DNA of 49,838 nucleotides from Nemertoderma westbladi (taxonomy: Eukaryota > Xenacoelomorpha > Nemertodermatida > Nemertodermatidae). Shown piece after piece: positions 22,506-34,600 of the stretch; the first letter of the stretch is position 1; each line of letters begins with the position of its first letter. The notes beneath the pieces were generated by a model that saw nothing but the letters and a program-made list of their open reading frames with translations, ran no database searches and was not told where the DNA came from. The DNA lies in assembly GCA_032718475.1 (NCBI GenBank), contig JAUCBJ010008812.1:1-49838 (forward strand). Reading direction: 5' to 3'. The position numbers and the translations under genes are program-made.

Positions 22506-23279
22506 TATGGTACTCACTCTAATTGTGTATATTATACTGAGTTCACTTTTATATCACTTAGTATCATTATTGGATTACAGACGGAATTAATTTACTTTTT
22601 GGTTTACTTTTATTTATTTAGAGGGGTTTTTGATTATATTTATGTTGATGCGGGGAAATGTGATAATTATATAATATATCCGTTGTAATGTAATGTAGGT
22701 AAGGTATTGTATATACTATTCCATCTCTTTAGTTGCAAATTAATAATCTGTAACAAAACAACTATGAGATTTATTTATTTCATACTTTCCTTGAATTTTT
22801 TGGTATTTGGAAATTTTCGAAGCCACTTAACGGCTACCATCCCTCCTTTACTCCCTTGGTTGTTCTTCACATTGTCCACTACTATTATTCGATATCATTA
22901 GAAAACTGGCCTTACAAGTATTCAAAATTTGTAAAAATAGATGTTTAAGAAATGACGTGAATGTTCTAAGTCATATCAATTATAGCGTTTTAGATTGTGT
23001 AGAAAATAAATAACATAGCGCAGCCGCAGCCGCAGCCGCAGATGCAAATCTATGCAACGCTTCCATTACTCATCCGCCATTTTTGGCAACGGTATTAAAA
23101 TGTTTTTACATAACGAACTACCTAATTAATTACAGCTAACTAAATCCTATGATATCTAATAATATAAAGCGGCTACTGAGAAATAATAATCACCATCGAA
23201 TGATCTAATTTAACAACAGACAATATTTTAAAACGCTGGTTAAAAAGTTAAAGTCAAAATCAAAATTTTTGGCGCTTAC
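22506..23279. other. AT-rich intergenic DNA, no gene seen
   Basis: The last satellite unit decays at about 22505. A short (GCAGCC)n run lies near 23023-23041. No other feature is supported. Confidence 0.45.
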
Positions 23280-23370
23280 CTGATATCGACGGTGAGTTGA
23301 GCTGGTTTTGTAAAAAAACGCGTGCTACATCGTAACTACCCGGACCGTTTGCACCTGTCGCACCATACCG
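23280..23370 (-). CDS. Isolated internal exon, possible sperm-tail PG-rich repeat
   Basis: On the minus strand a good acceptor (TACTGACTTTTTCAG) precedes a 91-nt segment that ends at a strong donor (ATCAG/GTAAGCG). Exactly one frame is open, 30 codons plus one base. It reads RYGATGANGPGSYDVARVFL and then ten more residues ending SPSIS. The GPGSYDV core followed some residues later by SPS(I/F)S resembles the sperm-tail PG-rich (STPGR) repeat found in axonemal proteins such as the ODF3 and STPG families. That resemblance is from memory and based on one exon. Flanking exons were not recognised; the next downstream exon would lie beyond the satellite array. Confidence 0.5.
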
Positions 23371-24142
23371 CTGAAAAAGTCAGTATTCAGTAGCCAATTT
23401 TGTCATGGTGGGGGTATAGCTGGGGGGAGAGCTCGCCAAAAGTTTCTGAACTAACAATTTCTATCACAAAAATATAAAAATATAATAAAAACAAGAAAAT
23501 ATAAACAATTTTAAAAATATGTACAATATTTTAGGAACCGTACTAAATTAAATAGACTAATTTGAATGAGCCCAAAATAATAACAACAGAGTCTAAATTC
23601 ATCCCAATTGCAAAGCTTGAATTTTATCTCAATGAATTATTCTGCCATGTTTTTCATTCGACCCTAGTATAAGGGGCTGAAAATAGTGACAAATTGAAAA
23701 AATACTGATTGGTGTATTTAAAGTATTTTTTTCATCAGATTTTTCTTTATAAATGTGTTTTCCGATGTAAAGTTTTATGGTGATTCCGAATCTGAAATCA
23801 GTTTTTCGCTAAGTTGTATCGTTCTCGAGTTATGGAAACTTATGATCTACTAAATATACGACCACATACTAAATACGATTAAATATACGGATTTTTTCTC
23901 GTTTTTGGTTTATTTTAATACTGAATGTATGGGAAAGTGGTAGGTTTCGGGTAACTTTTTAAGTTTTTATTTTTATGTTGCTCTTTTTTCAATTTTCCTT
24001 CGTGCATAATTATGCTATGTGGGTCTTCGAATTTAAAGTTAGTAATTTTTAAATTGTGGCAGTAGTTTATGTGATGGTAGCAAATGTGTTTAAATTGCTA
24101 TCCATCAATATCTGATTCAGAAATAACCACCCTGATTTATGT
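23371..24142. other. AT-rich intergenic DNA, no gene seen
   Basis: The segment near 23750-23830 (GATTCCGAATCTGAAATCAG, then TCGTTCTCGAGTTATGG) has the look of a common interspersed-repeat tail, but I could not assign it. Confidence 0.35.
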
Positions 24143-24527
24143 TCGGCTATAATGTATGCGGCTATAATGTATGCGGCTATAATGTATGCGGCTATAATGT
24201 GTGCGGCTATAATATGCGGCTATAATGTATGCGGCTATAATGTATGCGGCTATAATGTATGCGGCTATAATGTATGCGGCTATAATGTATGCGGCTATAA
24301 TGTATGCGGCTATAATGTATGCGGCTATAATGTATGCGGCTATAATGTATGCGGCTATAATGTATGCGGCTATAATGTATGCGGCTATAATGTATGCGGC
24401 TATAATGTATGCGGCTATAATGTATGCGGCTATATTGTATGCGGCTATAATGTATGCGGCTATAATGTATGCGGCTATAATGTATGCGGCTATAATGTAT
24501 GCGGCTATAATGTATGCGGCTATATTA
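24143..24527. repeat. 15-bp tandem array (GGCTATAATGTATGC)n, about 25 units
   Basis: Nearly perfect 15-bp units, with a short deletion unit near 24205-24215 and a few T/A and G/A variants. Open frames in it (AAIMY and its shifted forms) are by-products of the unit length. Confidence 0.95.
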
Positions 24528-24621
24528 TCATCAAAGAACATCTGAAGACCTAAGAATTTAGTTCATTCCATGCCTATCTACTACTCTACTAGGATCGACA
24601 TGCTGCATTGCAGCTACATTT

Positions 24622-24882
24622 TTAAGAATGCTGTGCCGGCTTGTCGACAAAATTGCGCCACCACAACTCCCTATCACCCATGACATTTGCTAGATCATCC
24701 GCATCTTCAAGGCCAGTGTCCTTTAAGATGCGTCTCAAGAAAGTCATGGGCTGTCCACCATGCTTATTCACTCCATGAGGCTGCCAAAGCACAAGATTAT
24801 GCACTGGCTGGTCCTCACGGCGAAAGCAATGTCCTGCAAAGCGGAGGCGACTTTGTTCGAGTGTCAATCTTGGGGGAACCAT
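24622..24882 (-). pseudogene. LINE fragment, C-terminal end of a reverse-transcriptase ORF
   Basis: Eighty-six residues containing LRFAGHCFRR, VLWQPHG and FLRRILKDTGLEDADDLAN, the tail typical of RTE-like endonuclease/reverse-transcriptase ORFs. Nothing of the catalytic core is present, so it is a 5'-truncated insertion. It belongs to a different subfamily from the LINE at 37033-39713, whose equivalent motif is LRFSGHCWRSKDEV. Confidence 0.75.
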
Positions 24883-25180
24883 GAACTACTATATATACGA
24901 CCATGAACGATATTTTTGTAGTTTATGGGGAGTAGGCCCCATAGCGCCGGGACCGGAACCAGTTTTTTTTCACAAAATCCGCCTGGAATTCCGGCCCGGC
25001 TGGAATTCAGTTCATATCCGGCACACCTCTACTCTACTGTAGCTCTCTGCAACAGTAGTATTTCTCTCACATTCCAACGGTATTGAAATATCTGAAGTAC
25101 CAGTGCCGGTTTCAAACATTACATACAATCTCGAGCCTCTGAAATAAATATAAATTCATTGAATTTATATGTAACTAACG

Positions 25181-25186
25181 TTTAAT
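25181..25186 (-). terminator. Candidate prox poly(A) signal (ATTAAA)
   Basis: On the minus strand ATTAAA lies about 265 bases after the prox stop. No AATAAA is nearer. It is a common variant hexamer, but it also occurs by chance in such AT-rich DNA. Confidence 0.35.
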
Positions 25187-25449
25187 ACGATTTCTGAACA
25201 TAAAACAATTCGGGATAAGCATAATAAACAACTTTGGTCTCACATTACATTTGTTAAATACAAGTCTACATACCAGCCTATAGTGTTTATAAATAAACAA
25301 AAGTGCGACAAATAAAATAATTACTAATTAATCGAAATAACAATATGTTACCGAGGAAAAAATCACTAAACGAATATGTTGTTGCCATAACAACACGCCT
25401 CTCTCAATAATTGACCAATAATATGCGTTTTATAGTTAAGTATAAATCT

Positions 25450-25659
25450 TTACTCCGCCAATGAGTTACCTAGGCAACCCCGCTCTAAATCTTCTATAAA
25501 GTTTACCGAACGGAGACATAGAGGGATGATACTATCGAGTTTGTTGATAATCTTGTATATTTGTTTCTTCCAAGATGCATCGTTATCTTTATTCAGAGTG
25601 ACGGCGGTAAAGAATTCCTGCGCCGTGGCTTGGACAGCCGTAAAGAAACTCTTTGGTAC
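25450..25659 (-). CDS. prox: prox exon 7 (Prospero domain end and stop)
   Basis: The acceptor CACTGTTTTCCAG is followed by VPKSFFTAVQATAQEFFTAV, then TLNKDNDASWKKQIYKIINK, then LDSIIPLCLRSVNFIEDL and a short tail to TAA at 25452-25450. Human has VPERFLEVAQITLREFFNAI, and SWKKAIYKVICKLDSEVPEI further on. The exon is 69 codons plus stop. The tail after IEDL is longer than the human QELLHE end, and FKSPN of human is LRSVN here. Confidence 0.97.
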   Translation of the reverse strand, partial: VPKSFFTAVQATAQEFFTAVTLNKDNDASWKKQIYKIINKLDSIIPLCLRSVNFIEDLERGCLGNSLAE

Positions 25660-28600
25660 CTGGAAAACAGTGGAGCTTTTTATAAAAAATATCTTTGCCT
25701 TTCATAAAATTTGAATTTAAGATTTATATGGTCTTATATGTAAAATTTGTCTTGTAAAATTGTTAAGGAATTACAAGATATTCCGGCTGAAATAGACAGT
25801 TTAAGAGAGAATATACAGTAAGTATTCAGAATGTTCTGTGTTGCACTCTACTGGTGCTGTTTGCGCGGTTCAAATCGATTCTCAATAGAACGGGTTATTA
25901 TTATTTGTTACAGTCTATTCGACTCACCACGTTGTTACTTTCTACTTTTGACATTGTTGGTGGTCGGATTAAAATATATATTAATTTTAATGTAAAAAAA
26001 AATTGAGATAGGGGGACTTGTCGCAAATCCCGTCAAGTGATTTACTATCACGTATCAATCAATGTTCAATTATCAATTCAGGAATGGATCAGGGGAGGAT
26101 CAGGTTACCGTGCGTGTTATTCTAACCAAAACAATGAACTAAAGTCGATAAAAAGATTACAATTTTATTTGGTGAGTAATCAGCTGTTATTTGTGTCGAT
26201 TTTGTCCTGGAGGGGGGTATATTTTGATTGGGTCGAAAATGAAATTGCAAGATTACTGTCAGATACCATGTAATCCTACAGTATCTCTACGTTTACATCG
26301 TGTATGTCCGTCAGTCGGTCTGTAGGTCTAAACTTTGAAAGCTTATTTATCAGGGTCTTAAACGTTTAGAAAGTTTACATACGGACAAACATAAAGGCTG
26401 GTGGGTGTACGGACAATTCCGACCCGGACAATTCCGACCCATCCGGTGAAGTGGTTAAGCGAAAGCTGATAAATACTGCATATAATTCAATTGTTTGGTC
26501 AAATAACAAGTGCAACCAATCATGGTAGACAATTTAGTCTCCCCCTTCCCTTGTCAAGGGGTTAACATATTAAATACAGTATATCCTTGCCCTATCGTGA
26601 ACAAAGGTAATAAAAAGCATAGAGAATCGATAAGAACCATCGGCCTATTTCCTTTGTAAACTATTTTTGAACTCTAAAGATTATTAACACATTTTAGCGC
26701 GCGCAACGCATGAAGTGAAGAATGTAGTCTTAGCGTATTCCTCTATATAGAGTATACAGGTATAGGATGCATTACTGTTGAAAGCATTTGATGGTTGTGG
26801 GCTGTTTATTGAACATACCGTGTTGTCTATTTTAGTAATGACTCGCTTGGAATACGTAGGCCTACTAATGATAAACGTCGTATAGGCATAGTTATGGGTA
26901 GCCCGTAGCACCTACGCGTAGTTATACGTAGCAGCTACGCGTAGTTATAGGTAGCACCTACGCGTAGTTATACGTAGCACCTCCGCGTAGCACCTACGCG
27001 TAGTTAATGTTAAAACTCTGAAACGGGGATATATGACCCAATGTTGCGAACTACGCGTAGGCCTACGCGTAGGTCGAAAAGATTTACCCATTTTATTTAT
27101 TTATTTGGATCCGGACAATTCTGACCCATGAAAATTCTTTCGATCTGCAGTTTTCCAGTCTGTTACTGGATGGCGAATAGTGAAACCTTGTCTCATTTAT
27201 TATTATGATCCGTTGAAACTGGCACTGGAGATATTTACTAGAACGCAACCTGAGTCTTTGTGGGGATTGATCAGTCTGCAGTTCTCCAGTCTGCCCTTGA
27301 TGGAGAAATGTCTGAAGGTTAAAATCCCATCCCTTCTCCTTGATTTTAACTATCACAATGTGTATTTGGCCTACAGTTCGCCGCACCGTACACTCCCCAC
27401 AACACATAAAATATACTTTCCCCACAATAAAAATTATTTGTTTATTGTGACTTTTAATAAATTACATAAAGTTATTAATATAAGTAAATAAACGGATTAT
27501 TAAAAATATTATTAAAATTTAAATACGGTTCGTACATACATAATCTCGTGGAATATAGTGTTTTAAAGTTAAATTATCTGATCCACCCACCACCACCCCC
27601 AATGCGTTTATACATGTATGATGAATCACATTAAATTTGAAACATTTTTACACAACAAAATAAATGAAAAACAATAAATTTAATTTATTTTTCGGACTGT
27701 ATTTTATAAAAAATAAATATTAGAAAAACAAACTTCTCAACGAAATTCGAACAGATTTGGAATCTTTAGTCACTTTTCGACACCTTCAACACTAATCCAC
27801 TATAAGGAAGAAATAGCTGAAATATGATAATAAAGGTTCACTTTGGGATTGTAGTGAAAGATTTGAAAGCTAAAATATAAATTCAGACTCACACACTTAT
27901 AAGTCGATATCTCAAACTAGCCCTACCGTCGTTCTATCTGTAATCATGTTTCATGCCAATTTATTAAATTAGTACCAAAACTACGTGGGGGTGGATGTTA
28001 AGTGTTTCAGTTGGTAACTGTTACCTAAATTAACCTAAATTATTTCAGGAGGTACAGTAAGTGAATATGACTAGATCTACTTGATCATGATGCTATATCC
28101 CGAACGTTAATTAACAATCTAACCAACTATCCGATAATTGGTCTGTGTCATTGATACTGTACAACTTATTCGTAACTACGTTTAATAAACTGAAATTAAC
28201 ATAACTAGGTTCTAAAAATATTTCAAAGGACTAAATAAAATTTGGTAAAAATAATATCATTCAACAACCTTATTAAATAAAATTGAATTACTGCTAATAT
28301 TGTCATTCGCATTTCTTATTTATATACTGTAATAAGTTTCAAATATCAAAAAAGGGAATTCTGTATTTCATATCTTAAAGAGGTTCTAGAACATCTAGCA
28401 AATGCCAGAATATTTAATTCCACACAAAACATTAAAAACCGTCGATTCTCCCCCGTAAGAAATCCCTTTCGAATGCCTCTATCTCGGCCACGGCTTCGGC
28501 CATGGACAATTTATCGGTGGTGGTGGGAACCGAAGCAGGGAACGAATGTTGGGTGAGTTGCTCGTCGGTGTAGTGGCCACCGGTAGCGAGTTCGTTTAAA

Positions 28601-31600
28601 CGCAGTTCGGAAGCGGCTCGGTTGAACCGCTGTCGTCGAAGATTCGGGGCTGATATCTTCCGCACCGGGGGCTGCCGCTTCAGTTTCCCAACAGCCATAG
28701 AGTTTTCTTCCTCCGAGGTTGATGTGTCGTTCTTTACGCTTTCCTCTTGTCGGTAACGGCTGCGTCGCGACTTCAGATTATCGTGACTCACAAACTTCCT
28801 CATCCTCGGTGTCTTCGGCTTGGGTTTGACCTCGTCGCTCACGCATTCCTCGGTAGTTTCGCCACCAGGTAACTTCCGACCTGTTGCTGTTAAATCCATA
28901 GTGGAGAACGACATCTTCTGTTTATTAAAGAAGAAAAACTTCCGTTTCGATTTCCCATCGATTGGGGTGCTTGGAGCACCGGGGGGTGTCGAACACCCAC
29001 TCCCGTCCTTCGATGATTCGTGCGATGAATCTAGACACGCCCCCACGCGGAGCGCACTGCAACTTGTTTCGCCATAGTCCTGGTTCTCAGCACTGCTCCC
29101 GCGAGTAAATTCCCCCTTTTTCCGAGAAGCTCCCCCAACATTCAAATTCCGTTCTATTGTTGCACTTTTCTGACTTGTCGGATTTTTTGTAAAAAAGGAG
29201 AATTTTTTTCTCATTTTTAAAGTCCCGTCCGGCTGCAGAATGTCCGTAAGGAGCGCGGGCACTGTAGATTCGGCGCGATTTCGAGACGAATGGCAATTAT
29301 ACGCACTGACTTCGGAGTCAACCGCATTGAGGGCGCCTTCAAGTTCTTTCAAATGATCTTTATTACCTTTATTGGTCGACCGAATTTCCGTCTTATCAAT
29401 TACGATGTAAGGGACACCCGATTTTAGACGCTGCGAAATTCTCATTTTCTCATTCAATAAATCCCTTTTGAATCTTTCTTCATGGTTTCGGAAGTCCAGA
29501 CAGTTATTGTTACGATAATCGTTTTCACAATCAACTACTCCATCTGACAAATTCGCGGAGAAACCGGTAGATGGCGTTGTTTTCGTAGGTCCCAGTTTAA
29601 GTTTCTGTCTGTCTCTGTCGTTTAGTTCGACATTCGTCTGCATCAATAGATGTTCCAGCAGGTATGACTTCCTCCTGTCCAATCCTGAGACAGTACAATC
29701 GTCGCTAGGACGACGGACTGGAACCTTTGAGTTATGGTCCCGTGCTTCGGCGATGGCCTTGGTCAAACCCGCTGACCACTGCCACAACAGCTGCGCAGAA
29801 TCAGCCAATAACGTGCAGACACTGACGTCATCTTTATCCAATCGCAGTATGTTCCTCTGTATCCCGTTTAATACCTGGTCGTCTACGGTTAAGGAACAGC
29901 CATACAAGTGGACTATATCCTTGGCATGGCATTCCTTGTAACCACGGAAACAGTATAGGGAATCCCCGTTTAGTATTATATACTCTCGGTCCCATGAGCC
30001 TTTATTTATATCGTGTTTCCATAGAAACCCGTGGTGAACAGAGTTCTCCACCAGAAAATCAAAGGTTTCCATAACAAGGGATGATTAAGCAAATTATATT
30101 GTTTATAACTGAATAATACAGATGAATAATTACATTATCAGTGGTAAAATAGATAAAACTATAAAGTGGGTACAGAAGATTCAAATGTTTAATATTATAC
30201 AGAGACTATGTTATGTTATGCTATGTTATGTTATGTTTATGTTATATCGGGAAGCCAGGAAGGAACTCATTTCCACTGTCTGAGCTCGCTCGACCTAGTA
30301 GTACTGTAGTGGAATAATGACCAAACCCTATAATTATTTATATTATTTACTTATATTAATGTCCTTGTAAACAAATGTCTACAGTTTTTAAGACGTATCA
30401 GTAAATAAAGAATTAAACCATCGAAAAGAGTAATTAACTAAACAATGTAATCCAAATCACACCATTATAATTATTAATACCAATAGTATCATTGTTAAAG
30501 TTAACTCTTCTACCTGCAACTAATTATAAAACCAACAATATGGGCGAAACTCTTATCTCCGAGCAGTGCAAAGTTCTGATTTACTTATAAAATACGCTTT
30601 ATATATCAATTAATTGGTTTGAGTAAATAAAAGTTTGTTTAAAGGAATTACGTCTACCTAAGATGGATACGTTTATATTGTTAAGTGCGACAACGATTGG
30701 ATGAAAATTATTAAACTGTAATTCATTAATATTCAACGACCTCATAGATCCAAGTCAATTTAATTGAATGCGATTTGTATTGATATTATTTATCAATTAA
30801 TTATTCGGCTGTTACTGAATAAACACCCCCCCCCCCCCCTCCCCCCCTCCCTCCATCAATATAGAATTTACCAACCCACACTACCATTCATAATTTAACT
30901 ACTAGACTCAGACATATTGTGCAGACTAAAAAGCTAATTTCGTTATTGTTAGACTTAGTCCTTGTCTACATCGTAAATAACTTATTATTTCAATAACAAT
31001 AAAATGCATAAGAATTTATATCTTGATAAAATCAACTTCATGTTTTCTGTTTTCAACTAATATTCGATAATCAAATTCGACTTTATAAAGAAAACAAATC
31101 ATCACAAAATGACGCTTGGAATTGTCCCAATATGTTGATCAAAAAAGGTTTACTAAGACTCACACTAAAAACACCTCGAATACTATTCAAACAATGACTT
31201 CATTAAAAATACAAGTAGCGTACCATAGCAGCCTATATACAGTATATATATGTAAATGGCTACGCTAAACTAGTACAGCGGTTATAATATAAGGTGATAA
31301 AATTTAGTAACATTACAGTTACTGTGGCGGTGTTTTCTAATCAAAACAATAAACGAAATGTATATGGAATCTATTTGCGTCACTATCTGCATAGGCTATA
31401 ATGCGTACATTCTACTACATTAATTATTGTACTAAAAATGAATTGTATATGTATAATCTACAATTCATGTTTCTAACTTTTACAATATTACAATTAATTA
31501 CTTATTTTGCTATTCATACTAAACAAAACATATTACCAAAAAAAATAAATTATTATTATATATTTTCATATCCAAACTGCTTTGTCTAATATAATAAGCA

Positions 31601-34600
31601 CAGACTCAGGCAGAGTTACACATGGTAACTGGTAATACACGTCAGACTGGCAAACCTAGACGTTTAGAATTGGGTTCTACTTCTACAGTATTGCATAATT
31701 TTACATCAAACTTACATAAACTTACATAAATATACATAAACTTATATTATTATTTAATTATTTCTGTAAAATATATTGTGGTATGGTTTGCTTTATTTGC
31801 AAGATTAAAATTTTATTTTTTGTATAAAATTTATTCAAACAACTTATAAACTATTAATTAAGCTTAGTTTAAAAAATAAATGCTAGGTAAGCAATTTGAC
31901 CGTGTTTATATAATGATATGCATTTAGGCCCCATACCGATAATTAAATCAATCGGTACTGTACTGTACGTACGTAGGGCAAGCTCTCTGCCTATGCCATA
32001 CGAGACAAGACGCGAACAATACAGGAAAGACAATAGTTTCCAACAACATACCATAGAATAGCCATGAGGGCCTTCTAACAAGTGCCAAAGTTGCCCTTTC
32101 ATAAATAAAGGGGGAGGCCCATATTTCTTCGAGGATATACAAATTCCTAACAAATACCAACTTCATAGAAAGAAAAGGGATCTTTCTTTAGATATTTATA
32201 ACCACAGGTAAGGAAGGCCCAATGCCGGGAAACCAACAAATACTTTTGTATTGGTCGTCTTAATTCTTCGATTTTGTAATGGTGATGTAAAGGAATTTTT
32301 TTGCGAGATGTGACCCACTGAACAAGCATTATTTATAATAATTAATAAGTAAAATCATAATATTACGTCAATGGCGCATGGCAGAATAACATAACAACAG
32401 ATTAGATTGTTTTAAAGGTTGTTGTTAGAATTTAGGTCATTCGATGTTTGTGCAATTAAAACTTGTTCTTTATTCTCTGACGATAATCAGATAAGTGGTG
32501 AATCATAATACATAACGCAGATTGTTTACCTAATTTCGGTTGCTTTTGCCCGCTGTGACTTCATGGGTCACACACACACAAACACACCTATACAAATTCA
32601 TATAAACACCTACCGGCGGTAAAAACACCTAACGGCTACAACTACTTGGTGGAGCGAGCTCAGACAATTGAAATGAGGTCCTTCGTCCTTACACATGCTT
32701 TCCGAATTTCCATGGTTGTCTCAAGTTTGTTTTTTAAAAGTCCACTATCCCTTTCAAGTTAGTCTATATGCCATAGGCGGTCGTCCATGACACGCTTTCC
32801 TTGGGTTGGTTGCCAGAAAATTAGATCTGGCATGACCTCATGTTTACTTCTCCAGCAGTGCCCACTGAATCTTAATCTGCGTTCGCGGGGGGTGGTTGAT
32901 ACAGGTGGTATTGTACCATTGAGCTCGCTAAGCTCAGCGTATGCCATATGTTACGGTTGATGTTTTGTGATGCAATTTTGCGTAACAATTTGCCATGAAT
33001 ACGTTCCATCAATTTATTGTTCAAGTGACTTCGTCCGAGAAAAATAACTTCATCATCAGGTGCCAGGAGAGATCTGATTTCCAGATGGTATACATTTTTA
33101 ATAGAGCTACCAATGCCTTTGCTTTCCAAACTTCAATGTATTTTTTGGTACTCATTAATTACCCAAGGTACTTGAAGTCGGCCATCTTAATTCCTTAGTT
33201 GATTATTATAGATTGTTGTCGAGTTTCCATAACATTAAAAGTCATGGATTCGGTCTTGGTAGCATTTAATGCAATCCAACCTCCTTAGCATATCCCTCTC
33301 CACTTTTTTCAGTAGAAGCTGTGCATCTGCTAGGGTATTAGTGAGCAGGGCGATGTCATCCGCAAAGTCGGTTTCTGTGACTGTAGTTGACGGATTTCTG
33401 AGCTGCTTCTTGTTGTATAAAACCAAGAACTTCATCAGTTGTGGCTGTGCTCATTGCGTAATCCAACACATTTATGAATAGTAATGGCGCCAATGTGTCG
33501 CCGTGCTGTACACCAGCCAGGATTGAGAAGAACTCAGTTACACCATATATATTATATTTAATCCAGAGCGCGTGCTCCACAGTAAAACGAATGAATAATA
33601 TTAAATATAAATAACACAGGCAGCACAATAAAATAGGTCGAAATTTACAAACTATAAATACGTGAAACTTACGTATACGGGTGGACCGATTTTCAGTTTG
33701 AACAATTAAATTATTGCTATTTGTAATCCTGTCTAATAAACTAATTTTCGTTTTATGGGATTTATACCAAACATGGGAGCATCTGGTGAGATTACCTGAG
33801 CTTCTGTGTCACAATCTCACAATACTCTATAATTATCGCCAGCGATAATTACTTCTGATATTCCATGTGTCCTGAGGATTGTCAGGATTTTAACTCTTAT
33901 GGATGGAGTCGAATGCTTTCTTGAAGTCCACAAATGTCAGAACTGCGGTGAGATTATTTGACTTAATTCCTTCAATCAGTCTCCGTAGTGCAAGTATCTG
34001 AGCCATTGTTGATCTACTTGGTCGAAATCCGTTTTGGCTCTCCCGGAGCAGTTTCTCTGTGTGAAGTATAATTCGAGATTCTTTAAATGACTTTAGTACA
34101 AATCGATGGCTTTTTCCCGTTTAGCATCCGGTTGCAAACATGCAATAGCTGTCTGTTTTACGCTCATGTTTACCTCTGCGGGGATATCATATAATCAACT
34201 GATTTTATGATTGTAGTTGCTTTTAATTCTCCTCTGAAGTTCGGCAGGTGTAAAGTCATGTTTCACCTTGGAACGTTTTTGTTTAAGATACTTTGGCCTA
34301 CCTGTCTACCACGTCTTTTAAAAGTCCAGTCAGATCTCCATAGAACTTAACAGCTTGCTCTAGGTCTGGTGCATTCATTGGTTGGACTGTAGCAACATAT
34401 TAGGCCTACTGTATTACGGCCTACTGGTAAATCAATAGTCTGGTAATTGCAGACTTTTATAATGATGAAATTGAAACCGAATATAAATATAAGTGTAAAA
34501 ATGTTAGTGATACTGTATTTAATATTATTAACTTTAAATCAAGCAAATTAATTGAAATTTTCCAGTCAGGAGTAAAACTCTCAGGATGGCAATATTAGGT

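Noticed and set aside
24137-24553. Repeat peptides AAIMY, VCGYN and YIIAA in both orientations
   Set aside because: Three frames of the same 15-bp array are open, so there is no sign of a selected reading frame.
25035-25139. Possible minus-strand exon after TTTATTTCAG, open for about 35 codons
   Set aside because: The donor is ambiguous, the sequence matches no family I know, and it lies in repeat-like DNA beyond the prox stop codon.
25526-25714. Plus-strand 62-residue frame with a signal-peptide-like start
   Set aside because: It is antisense to the last exon of prox, whose reading on the minus strand is supported by strong family similarity.
32147-32329. Minus-strand frame with LHHHYKIEEL, considered as the missing prox exon
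   Set aside because: Phase and splice sites do not fit. The 28-nt exon at 27869-27842 fits spacing and both phases.
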